A stretch of 64,000 bases of DNA from Armillaria gallica. Its lineage: Eukaryota > Basidiomycota > Agaricomycetes > Agaricales > Physalacriaceae. The stretch covers positions 372,001-436,000 of the forward strand of contig JBANDB010000013.1 of NCBI GenBank assembly GCA_037576215.1, written 5' to 3'. A model generated the notes under the pieces. The model worked only from the letters and a program-made list of their open reading frames with translations, ran no database searches and was not told the DNA's origin. Positions 22,901 through 35,600 of this stretch are shown one piece after another. The translations under genes were made by a program, and so were the position numbers. Within the stretch, counting starts at the first letter, position 1. The number at the start of each line of letters is the position of its first letter.

Positions 22901-24334
22901 TATCTTTACCAATCTGTCTTAAATCTCTTTCCACAGGCTATCTCTATATATTCCAAACACATGAGCTATATTGCTCTTCTGCATTTCACCATTGTTACAA
23001 TATGCCTTTCTTGTGCCTACCATAGTTGCTGCTATATACTTTCAGACTATCTCTGAAGTGCTTCATGATGTCTGAGCAGCATCTTTAGACCAACTTCTTG
23101 CTCTTCTATAACTTCTTTCTTGGCATAAGGTTCCTTATCTCTGACTTAATATTCTAACAATATCCTGTCATATCACTACTTACAGGCTTCTGCTTCTTAG
23201 CTACTATGTATCTTGTGGATCTATTATTATAAGTCTAAGGCTGGACATCTACTATCTCACCTCTGCCACCTTCTATATGATACTTGCTTTTAAAAGTGTA
23301 TTGATCATATCAATATTGACAAGATTCACTTTATCTATTTCGCTAGGACAGAGTATTATAAACTAGATGCATTCTATCCTGCTTGGGGACATCTTAAAGA
23401 AACTATGGCTATTCTTCCATCACAAATTATTGGAGCTCAGATTTACAGATCATCTTGATCATGAGCTTGTCTCCCATTCCAGACAATTAGTTACAGATTT
23501 AAGCAGGATCTGAGTGCTGACTTTAGGAAAGGAATATAGCTTCATAAATGTACTCTAGCAGAGAAATAGAGAATGCCAAAAGCTGAAGGAACAAACACTT
23601 GAATCTGATGCAAAACTTGAAAGAAGACTGAGAATGATTATAGCAATGCCTATGTGACATACATACCACTATATTTGCTGCACCTTAATGAGCTATCAAA
23701 AAGACATTTAGACTTAAGTTTCAGTATGCAGGGTTAAACCATCTCAGTTGAGGCATGTGACCATGTAGGGCTTTCAAAATCATGGTTCAGGTTGGTATGC
23801 ACAACAAACAATCTCAATATAATGGTTCTTAAGACTCAGAACAGATATCTTCAACAAATTATATCTATGTATGGATTTTACTTCTATTGCCAGTTTGTTT
23901 TTTTTATATGCAGATGCTATTAGTAGAAAGCATGATTATGAAAAACCCACTGGATTAGATTAAAGATAGTAAAGTCCAATCAACTGGCAGAACCTTTTTA
24001 TTATACCAACATTTCTCTTTCTCTGTATACTCATCATTGAGCAGTGCTGCCCTTTAGAGAATAGAACAACTTAATAAATTTTTCTGGCTCACTTACTACT
24101 TGAGCTGTGTGAATCATGGTAACTAAATCCTGCTCTAGAAGAACCACTGCATCTCCAGTGAGTTTGTGAGTATATGGATGCATGATAAAGAGAAAGTCCA
24201 ATCATCTTCAATTGTCAATGTCTTTTTCAATAATGTAACTCTGAGTATTTCTTTTAAATATTCTGGCAGTTTTAAAAATGCTTTGCCATCAAACGTGTTC
24301 ATTATTGGCAAATAGACTTGAATAGGCCATTCAA
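19962..24334. other. Long AT-rich region of decayed sequence, no confident gene
   Basis: Scattered protein-like stretches occur without continuity: plus strand near 20180-20260 (NKFIPREIFSELIANLQLAK) and 20400-20510 (LLEWLDTLINMIENEWP), and minus strand near 22880-23030 with a helix-turn-helix-like look. A purine run on the minus strand near 21070 followed by TGTTGTAGTC could be a copia polypurine tract and LTR start. None of these can be assigned safely. Confidence 0.3.
20798..20928 (+). repeat. 131-bp dispersed repeat, copy 2
   Basis: See 18350-18480. The flanks differ, so the shared unit is only about 131 bp. Confidence 0.7.
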
Positions 24335-24964
24335 CTAGCAGAAATGAGTTTTAATCCACTGGTTCCTAGGGCAGCAGAGTTTTTCTTTGAAGAACTGAAA
24401 AATCAAAACAGTGAGGAGCTGGTAATGAATAACTTTGATGATAGAAGAGACCTTAGCCCTTGATGTTTCATAGCTTTTGGCTACTAACACATTTTTGTGA
24501 AGATTGCTTCCAGCCATGATTAAAACAGATTGAAAGCTATATATTTTCATTAAAGCATCCAGCTATTGAGGTGTTATCAGCATTTGATAAGTTATTGGAG
24601 TAGTGAGACTAATATGAGATACAATTTCATTGTACATGCTGAAAAAATTCAGATCCAGATTTATAAAGTTAGTAACTGGTCAGTCCATCAACAAGTCACT
24701 AGGTAGTATTTGGTTGGCTATGTTGTCAATGCCAAAACTGATTTCTGTTGCCACTTTTCTTGCCTTGTCCCTAATCTATTGGTTCACATTGTCAATAAAA
24801 TTTGAGTGAGTGATAGTGGCAGCCTCACTAGTGAATTTGGAACTGCCTTGCTCCAAATTAGAAATAGGGTGCTCTGCAAGGTGAACACTAAAACTAGTAT
24901 CATGATCATTGGGAAATATCAATAGGCATCCTTCGAGTTCTTTGAAATGTTGCACTATATGCAA
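24335..24964 (-). pseudogene. Unidentified protein-coding remnant
   Basis: On the minus strand, several blocks remain readable across a few stops: NFIDNVNQ, KVATEISFGIDNIANQILP, NFINLDLNFFSMYNEIVSH, ITYQMLITPQ, then 24550-24335 (YSFQSVLIMAGSNLHKNV and on, ending near KEKLCCPRNQW). The amino-acid composition looks like a real, helical protein and the blocks lie in consistent order. I do not recognise the family. It may continue to the right (25191-25436 minus), but continuity is not shown. Confidence 0.4.
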
Positions 24965-26073
24965 ACAAAGACAGGAAAAAGTCAGAAGTATGATCAGACT
25001 GGCTAAACCAGAGGATAGTCAATGATATAATGACTTTCTTGTCTCTGATTAATCTATTTGGTTTTGCTTTGTGGTTGGTAAAGGAAGAGGCCTTGATATC
25101 CATTTGTTGCTTGAAGCCTTTGTGAGAGAGAGCAGAGACAGCAGTGGGTTTGATGCATTCTGTGGTGCCACTGGTATGCATCTTTTTTTTTTACTTTATA
25201 GCAGGGATGCAGATTGTTTGAGTTTGACTTAAAAGTTGACAGATTGAGAGATGAGATTTAATATAGAGATTCTGCCATATCTTTGTAGCATCTGCTAGAG
25301 ATGAATCAATGTTGACAGGTCTAACACAATCTGAGAAGGATAGTGATGTAGGTGCCTTTATGATGCTGTTAGCCTTCAAAAAGCTTACACTAGATGGAAT
25401 TTCATGGTCTGACTCATTTTGCACCAGAATATACATTTCTTTCTAGAAGCAAATGCTTATATAAGTGTTTATCAGGCCAATATCAAACACTCTGAATTTG
25501 CAGGCTTACAGAGTTGCTGATTCTTAGTACTTAGAGAAAGGAGTAAAACATTTATTGTCTCTGCCAATGGTGAACTTAATAAAAGGGCACTGCTCTGAGA
25601 ATGGAAAGGTTGAAGTTGAAGATCTATGTAATTGAAGTTGCTATGAGGCAAAGTAGCTGAGACAGAAATGATCTTTTTAATATTAGATCAATTACCTCTA
25701 ATATGACTCTGCAATTTCTATTGTACTAATAATTTTAACAGGAATTGTTGTTTTCTTTGTAAATAACACACTGTTGATATGTGTCACTGAATAAGCTAGT
25801 AACCCTGAGATTACCAAAAAAATAAGAATTGAATTCTAAATACCTGACAATCACATTCTGATGAACTATGAGCTCCAAAGCATTAAGGATTGTACAATTG
25901 ACTTTGAATTGAAGTACATCTTGAGTACATCTTCTTTGTGAGCTGTGAAACTACTGCATAGTATGCACCTGTTAATCTCTATTTGTTGCTTGCTCTGTAT
26001 CATGATTTAGTATAGATTCAAATATTTATATGACACCTGAATATGATAGGAAGATCTAGAAAATCAGACACCT
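24965..26073. other. AT-rich sequence, minus-strand frames of unknown nature
   Basis: Open minus frames 24906-25181 and 25191-25436 lack recognisable motifs. The rest shows no feature. Confidence 0.3.
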
Positions 26074-26854
26074 CACTGTATGGAGAATCTAATATTTTAG
26101 CTTAAAATATTGAATTCTATAACTATTTATTTTTTCCAACTTTCATGCTAGAATATTAAAAGATTATTTTGAATATTATTCTAATATTCTTGTTTATTAA
26201 AAAAATATTGGAAATTTCTCAAATATCACAAATATATTAAAAATATTATCTCAATATTTTATTGGGTTTAAAGAAGAATTTACACAAGTCTAATTGGTGA
26301 GTAGTTATGCTATTTCTAGCTCCTTCTTTTTCTCATGTCTCTCACAGATGTTGCATCACATCTTCATGCATTTCACCTGTATATTCTTATATATTGTTCA
26401 AGCTTCTCCAGAGCCTCCTCAAGGAGCAGACAACAGTTTTATTTGTGAATACAAGCTTCACTCTTTAAGACTCAGGCCAAGAAATAAAAAGCTTATATCA
26501 TACTCAGATTCTAATTCATGTCTCATACTTGGACTATATCTACCTGGCAGGATCAACAGAGAAAGCTAATGCTCTTCTTGACCTATTAGATATGTTTTCT
26601 TTCATTTTTTTTTAGTTTCTTTATCTCACTGAACACTCTTCTTGACATATCAGAAAGAGCTTTGTATTTTATAGACATTTGAATACACTTTGTCTATTCC
26701 ATCACCTACCGTCTCTAAGTTTGATACTATATCCTCTGATGGTCCCACTTCTGGCAACAAATCCCAATCCTCAAGGAGTACTGGATGACCTGGAACTATT
26801 ATCATTAAACCTCTCACTGGCAGAAACTCAGCAGTCGGACCTACCACTGTACTT

Positions 26855-28140
26855 TTGACTGGGACTCAAGGGGTGGATCAGCCAGCCAAACATCCAGAGG
26901 AGAGTGAACAAGGCAATAACAAAGAATCCAACAGAGATAGAGCAGTGACAGAAATCGTCAACCACTGTGAAGCTCTTGTTGAGGATTTCAAAACTGATAC
27001 CAACCCTTCTAAGTTGAATATCCTTGCCCAGATCTCTTGTGGCCTCACCAAATTCTTTAGCACATGCAAAGGTGACACCGATGAAGAGTACAATGCAGCT
27101 TTTGATGTCTATATTGAAATGCTTGACTCCCACAAGTGTGAGCAACAAGAAGCCCTGCACAAAAGCCAAGAACAAATCCAAGCCAATAACAGGAATGAAA
27201 AGATCGAGGAAGGATAAAGATGCCATCATGCCAACTCGTTTTTTGAAGATGAGGCTGGAGAATTGAAAAGCACCACAGGAGATATTGAGGAACAGAGGAG
27301 CAATAGTCAAGATAGAGAACAAGATCCTTCCAAATGAGCTCGTATCAATGAGTCAAAGTTCCCTTGGCAGCCTATGAGACAGATTATCAGAGCAACCCTT
27401 CACTCCAATTTGCAGTGCACCCTCGAACTTGTTGAAAACTACACCATTGATTCCAAAGGAGCTAAGCAAAGCATCACCAACTCACCAGAGTGCCCAGACT
27501 TCCCCGAAGAGCAGTGGATTGCCCTACTCACTAGTAAAGCAGTCAACCTCAACATGGTCTTTGCATCCACAAATTCAACTTCAATCAATGAAGTTCAAAC
27601 TCACAAAATATCTAAAGGGATTGCACTCAGGCTCACTGAAAGTACCACCTTTTCCAAATCCAAGCAAACTATCTGTACCGCAGATGAGTGGACCACCACT
27701 TGGCACATGTACACTATTGCAGTCCTCATTGCTTTCCCGCATCGCACCTGTGAACTCGCACTCTACCAGCAGGACATCTTCTCACTCTTCTGCACCATTA
27801 TTGTCCCTCTCCATAGTAGGGTCCTCATACTTGACTGAGCTATCTGAGGGTGCATTGGGCACTGCCAAAACTTGCTCCTCTCTGAAACAGACAAATTCCG
27901 GGGCCTTGAAAGGTCACATATCTTATCAGCAGGAGTTGGATATAGTGAGTTTGAGCAAGGAAAAGGAGAGTCTAAGTCAAAAGGAAAGGGAGTTGATTGA
28001 AGTGGACATAACACTGAAGCTTACCGACACTGGAACTCTGGGTCTTGCCCTTCAGCCAATGGCAAGTGCAAATACCGACACATTTGCTCACGCTACAAAG
28101 GCAATCACATTGTGGCAAAATGCCCAAGCAAGCCTTTGTC
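26855..28140 (+). pseudogene. DIRS gag-like ORF with C-terminal Cys/His finger
   Basis: Segments in consistent order: acidic helical N-terminus 26855-27217 (IVNHCEALVEDFKTD, FDVYIEMLDSH); 27335-27838 beginning ARINESKFPW, with LELVENYTIDSKGAKQSI, CPDFPEEQW and WTTTWHMYTIAVL; then, after a frameshift, a CCCH/knuckle region at about 28020-28135 (RHWNSGSCPS, CKYRHICSRYKGNH, KCPSK). From memory, the same order occurs in the first ORF of Agaricomycete DIRS-like elements. Several frameshifts and stops make this a dead copy. Presumed role: RNA/DNA-binding structural protein of the element. Confidence 0.7.
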
Positions 28141-28319
28141 TGACTGAGCAGGCTAGGAGAAGAGAAAAAAGGGTGCGGGAAGGAAGGTTTAAGGGAGGGA
28201 TGCAGTTTGAGGAAAGAGGTTGAGAGAATGATGTGTTGTATGCCTCAAAGTATAAATGGGGGATGGCATTTTCAAACCGAGATTGAGGGAAAAGTCGGAC
28301 TGTGCACTACACCAAGATT

Positions 28320-30963
28320 GATCCACCATTGCCAAGACCACCAGAATACAAATTTTAGAATTCTGCCACAGTTAATACTATAACAGATTATCCCAATCTG
28401 TTTAGACTTACTATGCCAATCAAAATCGATGAGTTTGCAAAACTATTGCAAGAACATTCCAATCAACCATTTGTGCAATCAGTAGTGATAGCATTGAGAG
28501 AAGGATTTTGGCCATGGGCAAATACCCATCATGCAGAGGATTTTCCAGTGATATGGGACAATTCCAGGATGGTCCCAAACTCTAAAATGGAACAGAAGTT
28601 CATTGTCAGTCATAAGGACAAGGAAATGGCAGCAGGATGCTTCTCTGAAAACTTTGGCCCAGATCTACTGCTAGGGATGTATAGCATGTTGGTTCATGCT
28701 GTGCCCAAACCACATTCAGATGACTTGCACATGGTTTCCAATATGTCAGCAGGTTCATATGCACCCAATCAGATAATTCAACATGCAGATATAGTGGGTG
28801 CTCGAATGGATACCCTATATGATTTCTTTGCAGAAATCCAAAGGTTCAAACTATCATCCCCTGAGAATGCTGCCAAGAAACTTTACATCTTCAAATCTGA
28901 CATTTTGAAGGCATATCATCTATGCCCAATGCACCCATTTTGACAGTTGAAGCAAGTTGTGATTACTAGATATCTCACTGATGAGCAGAAAGCTGCTGGG
29001 CAAACAGAGATACTATCCAGGTCAGTTGATGGTAATAACAATTTTAGTGATAGAGGCTTGTTTAGAGTTTTTTATATGTCAATGGCTTGATCACTTGGGT
29101 CACCATGAATGTGGAAGACATCAAAGACATCTTCATTTACATTGATGATGATTGGGGCTTCAATGTTGCAGACAATCTGGCGTACTACAAGCCTTACGAT
29201 AATTATTTCCCTGAGAAGCAAGTCAAACTTTTCAAGCTCTAGGATCATATTAGTGTTCCTCATGCTAGGAAGAAACAGCTGTATGGGTTTGAACTCATGG
29301 TGATAGGCTACAAAGTGGATCCCAAGATCATGACAGCAACCATGCTCTCTGATTCCAAGTCTGAATTTATGTCAGCACTGCGGCTGTTTGCAAAGTCAAA
29401 TTGACGTACATTGCAGGACTTTCAGCAAATTTCTGGATGGTCAAACTGGTCATTCAATGTATTTCTGCTCTTCAAACCTGGGTTATCCAACATGTATGAA
29501 AAGATGGCTGGAAAGTCCAACTCTTTTGTGCTGATCAGCCTGAATAAGGCAGTCAAAGACAACATTTTGTGAATGGCAGATCACATTGAAGCATCCTCAG
29601 ATATCTACTGCTTCAACTTGGAAGACTGGCACCCTATTAACAATGCAACAACAACCATCATGTGTGACACTTGCTTGGATGGCATGGGTTTCTGGCTGCC
29701 TAACACCGAGCTTACCTAACAACAATCCAATCATTTTCTTCTTTGAGACATTATGCATCTGTGCAGCATTGCATTGGGCAGCCAACAACTTGTCTCCAGC
29801 ACTTAGGAAATGACTCACCATAAAGACCAACAACCAGAACACGGTTGACATCTTCAATTCCTTGAAAGCCATGCCTTTTTATAACACCATCCTGAAGTCA
29901 GCGGTTGACATCCTCATCTCTCATGACATTGATCTTCACATTGTGCATATTCCTAGCCTCGAAAATGAAGTTGCTAATGCTTTGTCACAATCAGAGTTTG
30001 ACAAAGCTAAGATTCTTGTTCCTGATTTAATTATCCTCCCATTTTTACCTCCTTATAATGTGTTGGGGGCTATAAAATGTTAATGAAAGTCACTCCAAGA
30101 TCTAGACAGCTGGTCCATGAACCATAGACCTTGGAGAAGTTGCATCATGAGTGTTTCATCACTCTCAGATTTGCCATCGACAAATCTACTCTTGGACCTT
30201 ACAATTCTGCATTAAACTCGTACATCACATTCTGCAAATCACACCACTTCCTGGTGCTTCCCACTAAAGACACTCTCAGCTACTATGTTGTGTATATGTG
30301 TGCACATATCAAGCCTGCCTCAGTTGACTCCTACCTATCAGGCATTTGCAATAGACTCGAGAATTTTTTTCCCAACATCAGAGCAATCTCTTCCTTACAC
30401 TACTAGTCACAGGTTTCAATAGCCTCCTCCAACTAGCTGAGCTCAGCATGCCTGACACCAAGAAGTTACAAAATTGGAGAAAAATTACATGTAGAATGAC
30501 AGTCGAGTGAGTTCCACTTGGTTACTCTTTCCTACTTTCTGCACACAAGATGGATATTACTTTCAAAGGCAATAGAATCATTATTCCAGCTTCAGATGAT
30601 GCTTCCATCAACCTCTCTTCAATTTTCCACAACTATCTTACCAGCCATGACAAATGATTTCCAGTCCATCCAGGACTATGGGTCACATCTGCAGGGAAGA
30701 CACCAACATGTTCTTGGTTTATCAGAAGACTGCAATACCTGTTTCCATCCAACAGGATAGCAGGACAGTCAATGCGAGCAGGTGATGCCACAGTGCTAGC
30801 CAGTGATGGTGTGCTGCCCCACCTGATACAAGCCTGTGGCCGTTGGTCTTCCCAAGTATTTACAATATACATTTATAAAAACCCTGTGATCTTGCAGTCA
30901 CTCATAGACTCCAGACAACTGTTCACTCTCATGACATGCATTCTCCCAAGTCATGCTACATAA
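28320..30963 (+). pseudogene. DIRS RT - RNase H - tyrosine recombinase polyprotein
   Basis: RT N-terminus 28413-28943 (REGFWPWANT, HAVPKPHSDDL, FKSDILKAYHLCPMHP). The catalytic YIDD box is at about 29140. A thumb/connection with SGWSNWSFNVF follows (about 29430), then RNase H (CDTCLDGMGFWLP, about 29670; HIPSLENEVANALS, about 29945). The tyrosine recombinase runs from 30131 (LGPYNSALNSYITFC, VVYMCAHIKPASVDSYLSG) to its C-terminal box at 30772-30925 (MRAGDATVLASDGVLPHL, ACGRWSS, IYIYKNP), which contains the expected Arg, His-region and Tyr. Stops interrupt at least six places. DIRS elements insert through the recombinase instead of an integrase. Confidence 0.8.
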
Positions 30964-31123
30964 CATTTCACCTTTCTCGATTACCCATTAGCACTTATAC
31001 ACATGTCACCATAGGTTTAAATTTGGCTTGTGTTTGAAAGGGCCAATTTTTTCCTATTCCTGACCGATTGTTTGGACACATGTTGACTAATTAGAGCCAA
31101 AATATTAGATTCTCCATGCAGTG

Positions 31124-31849
31124 CTTGTCAGTGTATGTCTTCGAAGCAGTGATCTAAGATATATAGCAAACCAACTGCAAACTGACTTCCAACATTCAGA
31201 AACTTCTAATAAGTTGCAGCCTGCAGAATAAGCCATGCAAAATAATAGAAATTCTAGTAAATATTATTTTAAACAGACTAAGTCTTTGATTTCAACTTCA
31301 TCAAGCATGACTTGGCAACCTAATTCAAATTGTGTCTTTTCCTGACCCTTGTTCATATTTTTATGAATTTCTTATTAAAGCAGAATGTGGGTGGCAAAAG
31401 GGTGTATTTAATATTATACTATGTTCTGACTCCTGTAAAGTTGCCAGCATCAAGTTACTAAATCTGAGTAGTTTTGAATCTTATATAAGCAATCATGTGG
31501 CTGTGAATGATAATTAATCATGAATACTAAGTAAGTAGTTTGCATCACTTTTCTTTTGAATTGATTGATACAAAATTCTTTCTTACACACTATACAATAA
31601 TATAACAGATCAATGATAGATAGGTTAGTATATACTATAGTTGAGATGCCAAGTAGGCATTGTCAGATAGCAAGAAGCCTTGTTAACAAAGGATGAGAGA
31701 TAAAGATTTTCACAGAATGTGCAAAAGAATGTTTTTAGGGAATAAAAGTCCTCTACTGTTAGTGGTCAGACAGTGATGGTGATGTCTGCTCTCATAATAA
31801 TTTGCTTAAATTTTTATTCTATTTTATTAATTTAATATTATTGTGTATT
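31124..31849. other. Noncoding AT-rich sequence between DIRS and copia
   Basis: No domain-bearing frame. The copia RNase H fades out at about 31850 and its 3' LTR was not found. Confidence 0.4.
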
Positions 31850-32619
31850 GAGGCAGGCCTCATGACACAACATCTATGTGCTTTGATTGCACATAGAATA
31901 TAAGATTATCAGCAAATTTGATTGCTGATTGATTGTCAATAAAAATAGTAGTCACACTATCAGATAACAATTCTAATTTGATTAAAAGTGCTCATAGTTA
32001 TATTACTTTTTAGGCTGTATATGTGAGGGCTATATATTCCACTTCCATAGTAGATAAGGCTATGGTGGGCTGTTTTTTTTAAACTCAAAGTAACAGCTCC
32101 TCTTGCATAAATACAGATATAGCCAGATGTTGGTTTTTTATCTGTTCTGTTTTTTCTCCAGTCTGAATCTAAATAAGATATCAGTTTATTCATAATTTCT
32201 CCATATGTAATTCCAATGTCTAGAGTTCTCTTCAGGTAACAGAAAACTCATTTGAAAGCTGTGATATACTCAGTAGCCAGATTCTGTATATATTTGCTTA
32301 ATTCAGTGACAGCATATGCAATGTTAGGTTAAGATCCATTGGCTGCATATATTAGAGATTCAACACCAGTATAGTAATATTATCTGGTGGCTGTGTTGAA
32401 ACTCCAGGAATCACCTGTGAGCATTTTTTTCAGTCATATATTCAAATCCATAGGCATTTTAACTGGTTTGCAATCATTTATACCCATTTGCTTGAGTATT
32501 TTGAAAAGATATGCTTTCTGGAATAGGGCAATAGTGCCTTTATTCCAATTCCTATCTATTTTCATGCTCAATATATATAGAATCTCCCTCATGTCCATGA
32601 CATTTAGCTTCTTTTTAAG
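31850..32619 (-). pseudogene. copia-1 RT C-terminus and RNase H
   Basis: Minus-strand blocks: ELKKKLNVMDMREIL (about 32610), FQKAYLFKILKQMGIND, the copia hallmark YTGVESLIYAANGS followed by PNIAYAVTELSKYI (about 32375-32270), then the RNase H signature YLDSDWRKNRTDKKPTSGYI (32177-32120) and IDNQSAIKFADN with SKHIDVVS (about 31930-31870). Several stops. It would degrade the RNA strand during reverse transcription in an intact element. Confidence 0.85.
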
Positions 32620-32627
32620 CTCTTCTT

Positions 32628-35600
32628 GGGTACCGGCAATGCCCAGTTCCAGAACATGAGCTGACTAAGCCTATTTTCAGCTATTTTAGTGGCAAATCAA
32701 TGTTAATTGCTTCAACTCTGGTTGATACACTGTCCTATTTCCTTATATAGCTCCATATGAGTTCAAGTATATAGTAGTACTAATTTACCTGAAATAAAAC
32801 TCATCTTCACTGTCATCCTGCTCTTCAATATCAACATCTATGGCTGCTTTCAACCCCAGTCTCTGCTCCTTCATATTCAGCCTCTACCACCAAATTTCCT
32901 GCTGCTTCGTACTTAGCTATAGCTGCCTAGAGATGTCTGTGCCTAGATTCTTGATCACCTCTGCCTTTGGCACCAGATTTCACCTTCAGAATCTCCAATC
33001 CTGAGCTATTTTTATCATTCTTTATATTCCAGTCCAACTGCAAATCCAATGCTGCTACTGTGAGGTATCCATTTGCACCAGGCCGTATCTTGTATGCTTC
33101 CTCAAGTGCCTGAGAAGTCCGATAAGGATCACATCCATCAATGGCTTCTTCTGCACATGCAATCCTAGCAGCACGAGTACAATCTTTGTCAGCATTCTAG
33201 GAAGCAACACCCTTCATATGCTGAGCCATGGTATGTTTGATAGCACGATTGTTCTCAGAGCTATCCTGGTCACAGGCAAGTTTCCACAATGTTTTATGTT
33301 TCTCAGGTGTGAGAGACTTCATGTAACTGAAAGCTCCATTTTTCTTATACATTTGAAAAGCATTGAAGTAATTTAAGGACATATTTGGTCGCATACGAGC
33401 TGCCTGTTGCCAGTTGCTAAATGCACCTTCATTTAAGTCATTTGTTGATTCCATCCAGGCACTTTCAATTTGCTCAGTAGTTGTGGTGTTGATTGCTCCC
33501 CCTGCCAAGAATTCAGAAGTGAATCTTTCCCAAGTCTCTAATGCTCCTGTACAGAATGAAACTAGTAAAGGAAATAAGTGAGGTAGCTGAGGCTTGTGCT
33601 GGAGAACAGCATATATAGCCTCTGGCATCTCCCATAGTTTCCCATCCAGTGAGCCTGTTTCATATGACATGTCTGGGCTGAGGAGCAGGTTGGGATCAGC
33701 AATGATTTTACACAGATGGGATTTTACTTTTTCATGCAGAGAGCCTAATTTAAGCATGTTTGTTTCACTTTGAAAAGGACCACATATCTCATGCATATAG
33801 GGAACCTGGAACCCCAATGGCCTGGTAGTAGATTGTGATGACTGCAAATTCATATTGGGTTGCATTATCCTTGCATCCATGTTTAACATTGCGCTCCATG
33901 TGGTTCAATGTTTGGCTTGCTTTGTTTTGTTCAACATAGCTCAAGAATTGGAGGATAAGATCAAGATATGTGATAATTATTGCACATGCCTCGGCATAAG
34001 ATTGAAAGCAGATATTGCTTGTATCAGGGAAACAGAGTGTAAAACCCATCTCAAGATCTCAAAAATACCAGAGTGTATCTTGCTAACCGTGCTTCCAGTC
34101 CTTGTGGCAAAATACAGCATCAGCTAAACTTGAGACCTTAATTACCCCACCCTGTGTACAATCTTCTGCACGTTTTGCAGCTGCAGTCCCTGCTCCAAGA
34201 TCAGCAGCTGCTGCATTGTCCTGATTGTACATTTTGATTAGGCCAGAAATGCCATTCTTCTCCCACTATCTTGACATCTGAGTACATCCTCCTTTGAATG
34301 CATTCATCTCTTTATGCATACAGCATCCAGCCCAGATCAAGAGATCAATATTCTTCTTCTAAAGGCAAACCTGCAAAAGGCTTCATTATGGTGTGTTTTC
34401 CTTTGATTCTAGGAAAGATCTTTCCAGCTTGCCATTCCACCTGCATTGATAATAGCCTCCTGTGACACCTTAAATAGAATATCAAGAAGCTCATGTGGTG
34501 TTGACTTCAGAATCATTTCCTCTCCACACTTCTCACATTCACATCTCTGCTTCCATGTTTGCAAAAGCCAAAACAGCTTCTTCTGGTCCTCTGCATAATC
34601 TGTATGCATTCCAGTGACTGCAATCCAGAAATCTCTGGCATCTTCTCCACTTTGACAGTGAGGGCTATGCTTATAAATACTGTACAGATCATCAACTAGA
34701 TCTACCCATCCCTCAAACTGAGTTTCGCTTGTATGGTTGACCACCATTTGAATTCCAAGAAAAAATTGTATCTTGTGGTTGTTTTCATCAATAATAGTTG
34801 CATGATGAGATTCCAAATTGTTATTTTTGTGAGTGGTGCCATCACTGCTTATTGTTAGCCCTGGGATGAAACATGAGTATAACTATTCATTGTATAAGCC
34901 ATTAATATGACATACCTTTTGTATTTTTTATACATTCAACAACTTGCATCTTTGCTGCAGCCCCTCCCTCCTATACAATCTGCTTTGTACTCCAATCTAA
35001 AACACTCCCTTCAACAGAGACTCCAAGGTGATTGACCATTCTATTCAGAACACTAAGAATGCACTCAGGATTGACTCCATCTTCAGCAATGAGATCATTG
35101 ATTAATGAGTGTGTGTCATCAGGAATAATACCATTGTTCTTCAACTGGAGAGAAGGACCATCAACAATAGTAGTTTTTGTAGCATTCACAATGTGATTTG
35201 GAACCCATTTGATTTTTGCCTTTAGACTGTGAAGCTGCTTTCTATCCTCCACTCTCCCCTCTGCCTGAAGAGTCATCTTGGACATCATGACTTTAGATTC
35301 CTTCATTAGATAGGCAATCTCATCCTCCAAATCTCCAATGTATGTAGCCTTCTTGCCCAAATCCTCTGCTTGTGTCTCCACTCTTTTCTGACTGTGTTTA
35401 AGCTTCTTCTGAAAACCATATAGGCACCGTTGGTAATTCTCGGCACATTTATATGCCTGGGAAAGCTCTGTCAGATCCAACAGAGCTAGACTCTCCTGTC
35501 TCAATAGCATGGGTCCATCATGATCTGCATGTGCTGATGTTTCATCAGAAGTGTGATGAGCAGCACGGATCTTTCCCAATTGGCCTTTTTGCTGTACAGA

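Larger units (their letters stand above)
26074..31123 (+). mobile_element. DIRS-type (tyrosine recombinase) retroelement bounded by inverted CACTG ends
   Basis: The left end at 26074 reads CACTGTATGGAGAATC; on the other strand the right end at 31123 reads CACTGCATGGAGAATC. Similarity continues for about 30 bp (AATATTTT-GCT). Flanks CCT (26071-26073) and CTT (31124-31126) may be a 3-bp duplication with one transition. Inside lie a gag-like ORF and an RT-RNase H-tyrosine recombinase ORF in the order typical of DIRS. Either these are the element's own inverted terminal repeats, or the DIRS inserted into a CACTG-ended MITE like that at 57362-57627, whose AT-rich subterminal sequence resembles 26074-26150. 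Confidence 0.65.

Noticed and set aside
22880..23030. Helix-turn-helix (psq/pogo-like) remnant on the minus strand
   Set aside because: Only a short stretch resembles such a domain and no DDE region follows; too weak to annotate.
26074..26262. A separate complete foldback MITE at the left end of the DIRS element
   Set aside because: The left arm resembles the 57362 MITE, but no matching right arm lies within 300 bp; the matching end is at 31123.
31301..31517. Open frame 31332-31517 as a small gene
   Set aside because: No start context, domain or neighbour support; expected by chance in AT-rich DNA.
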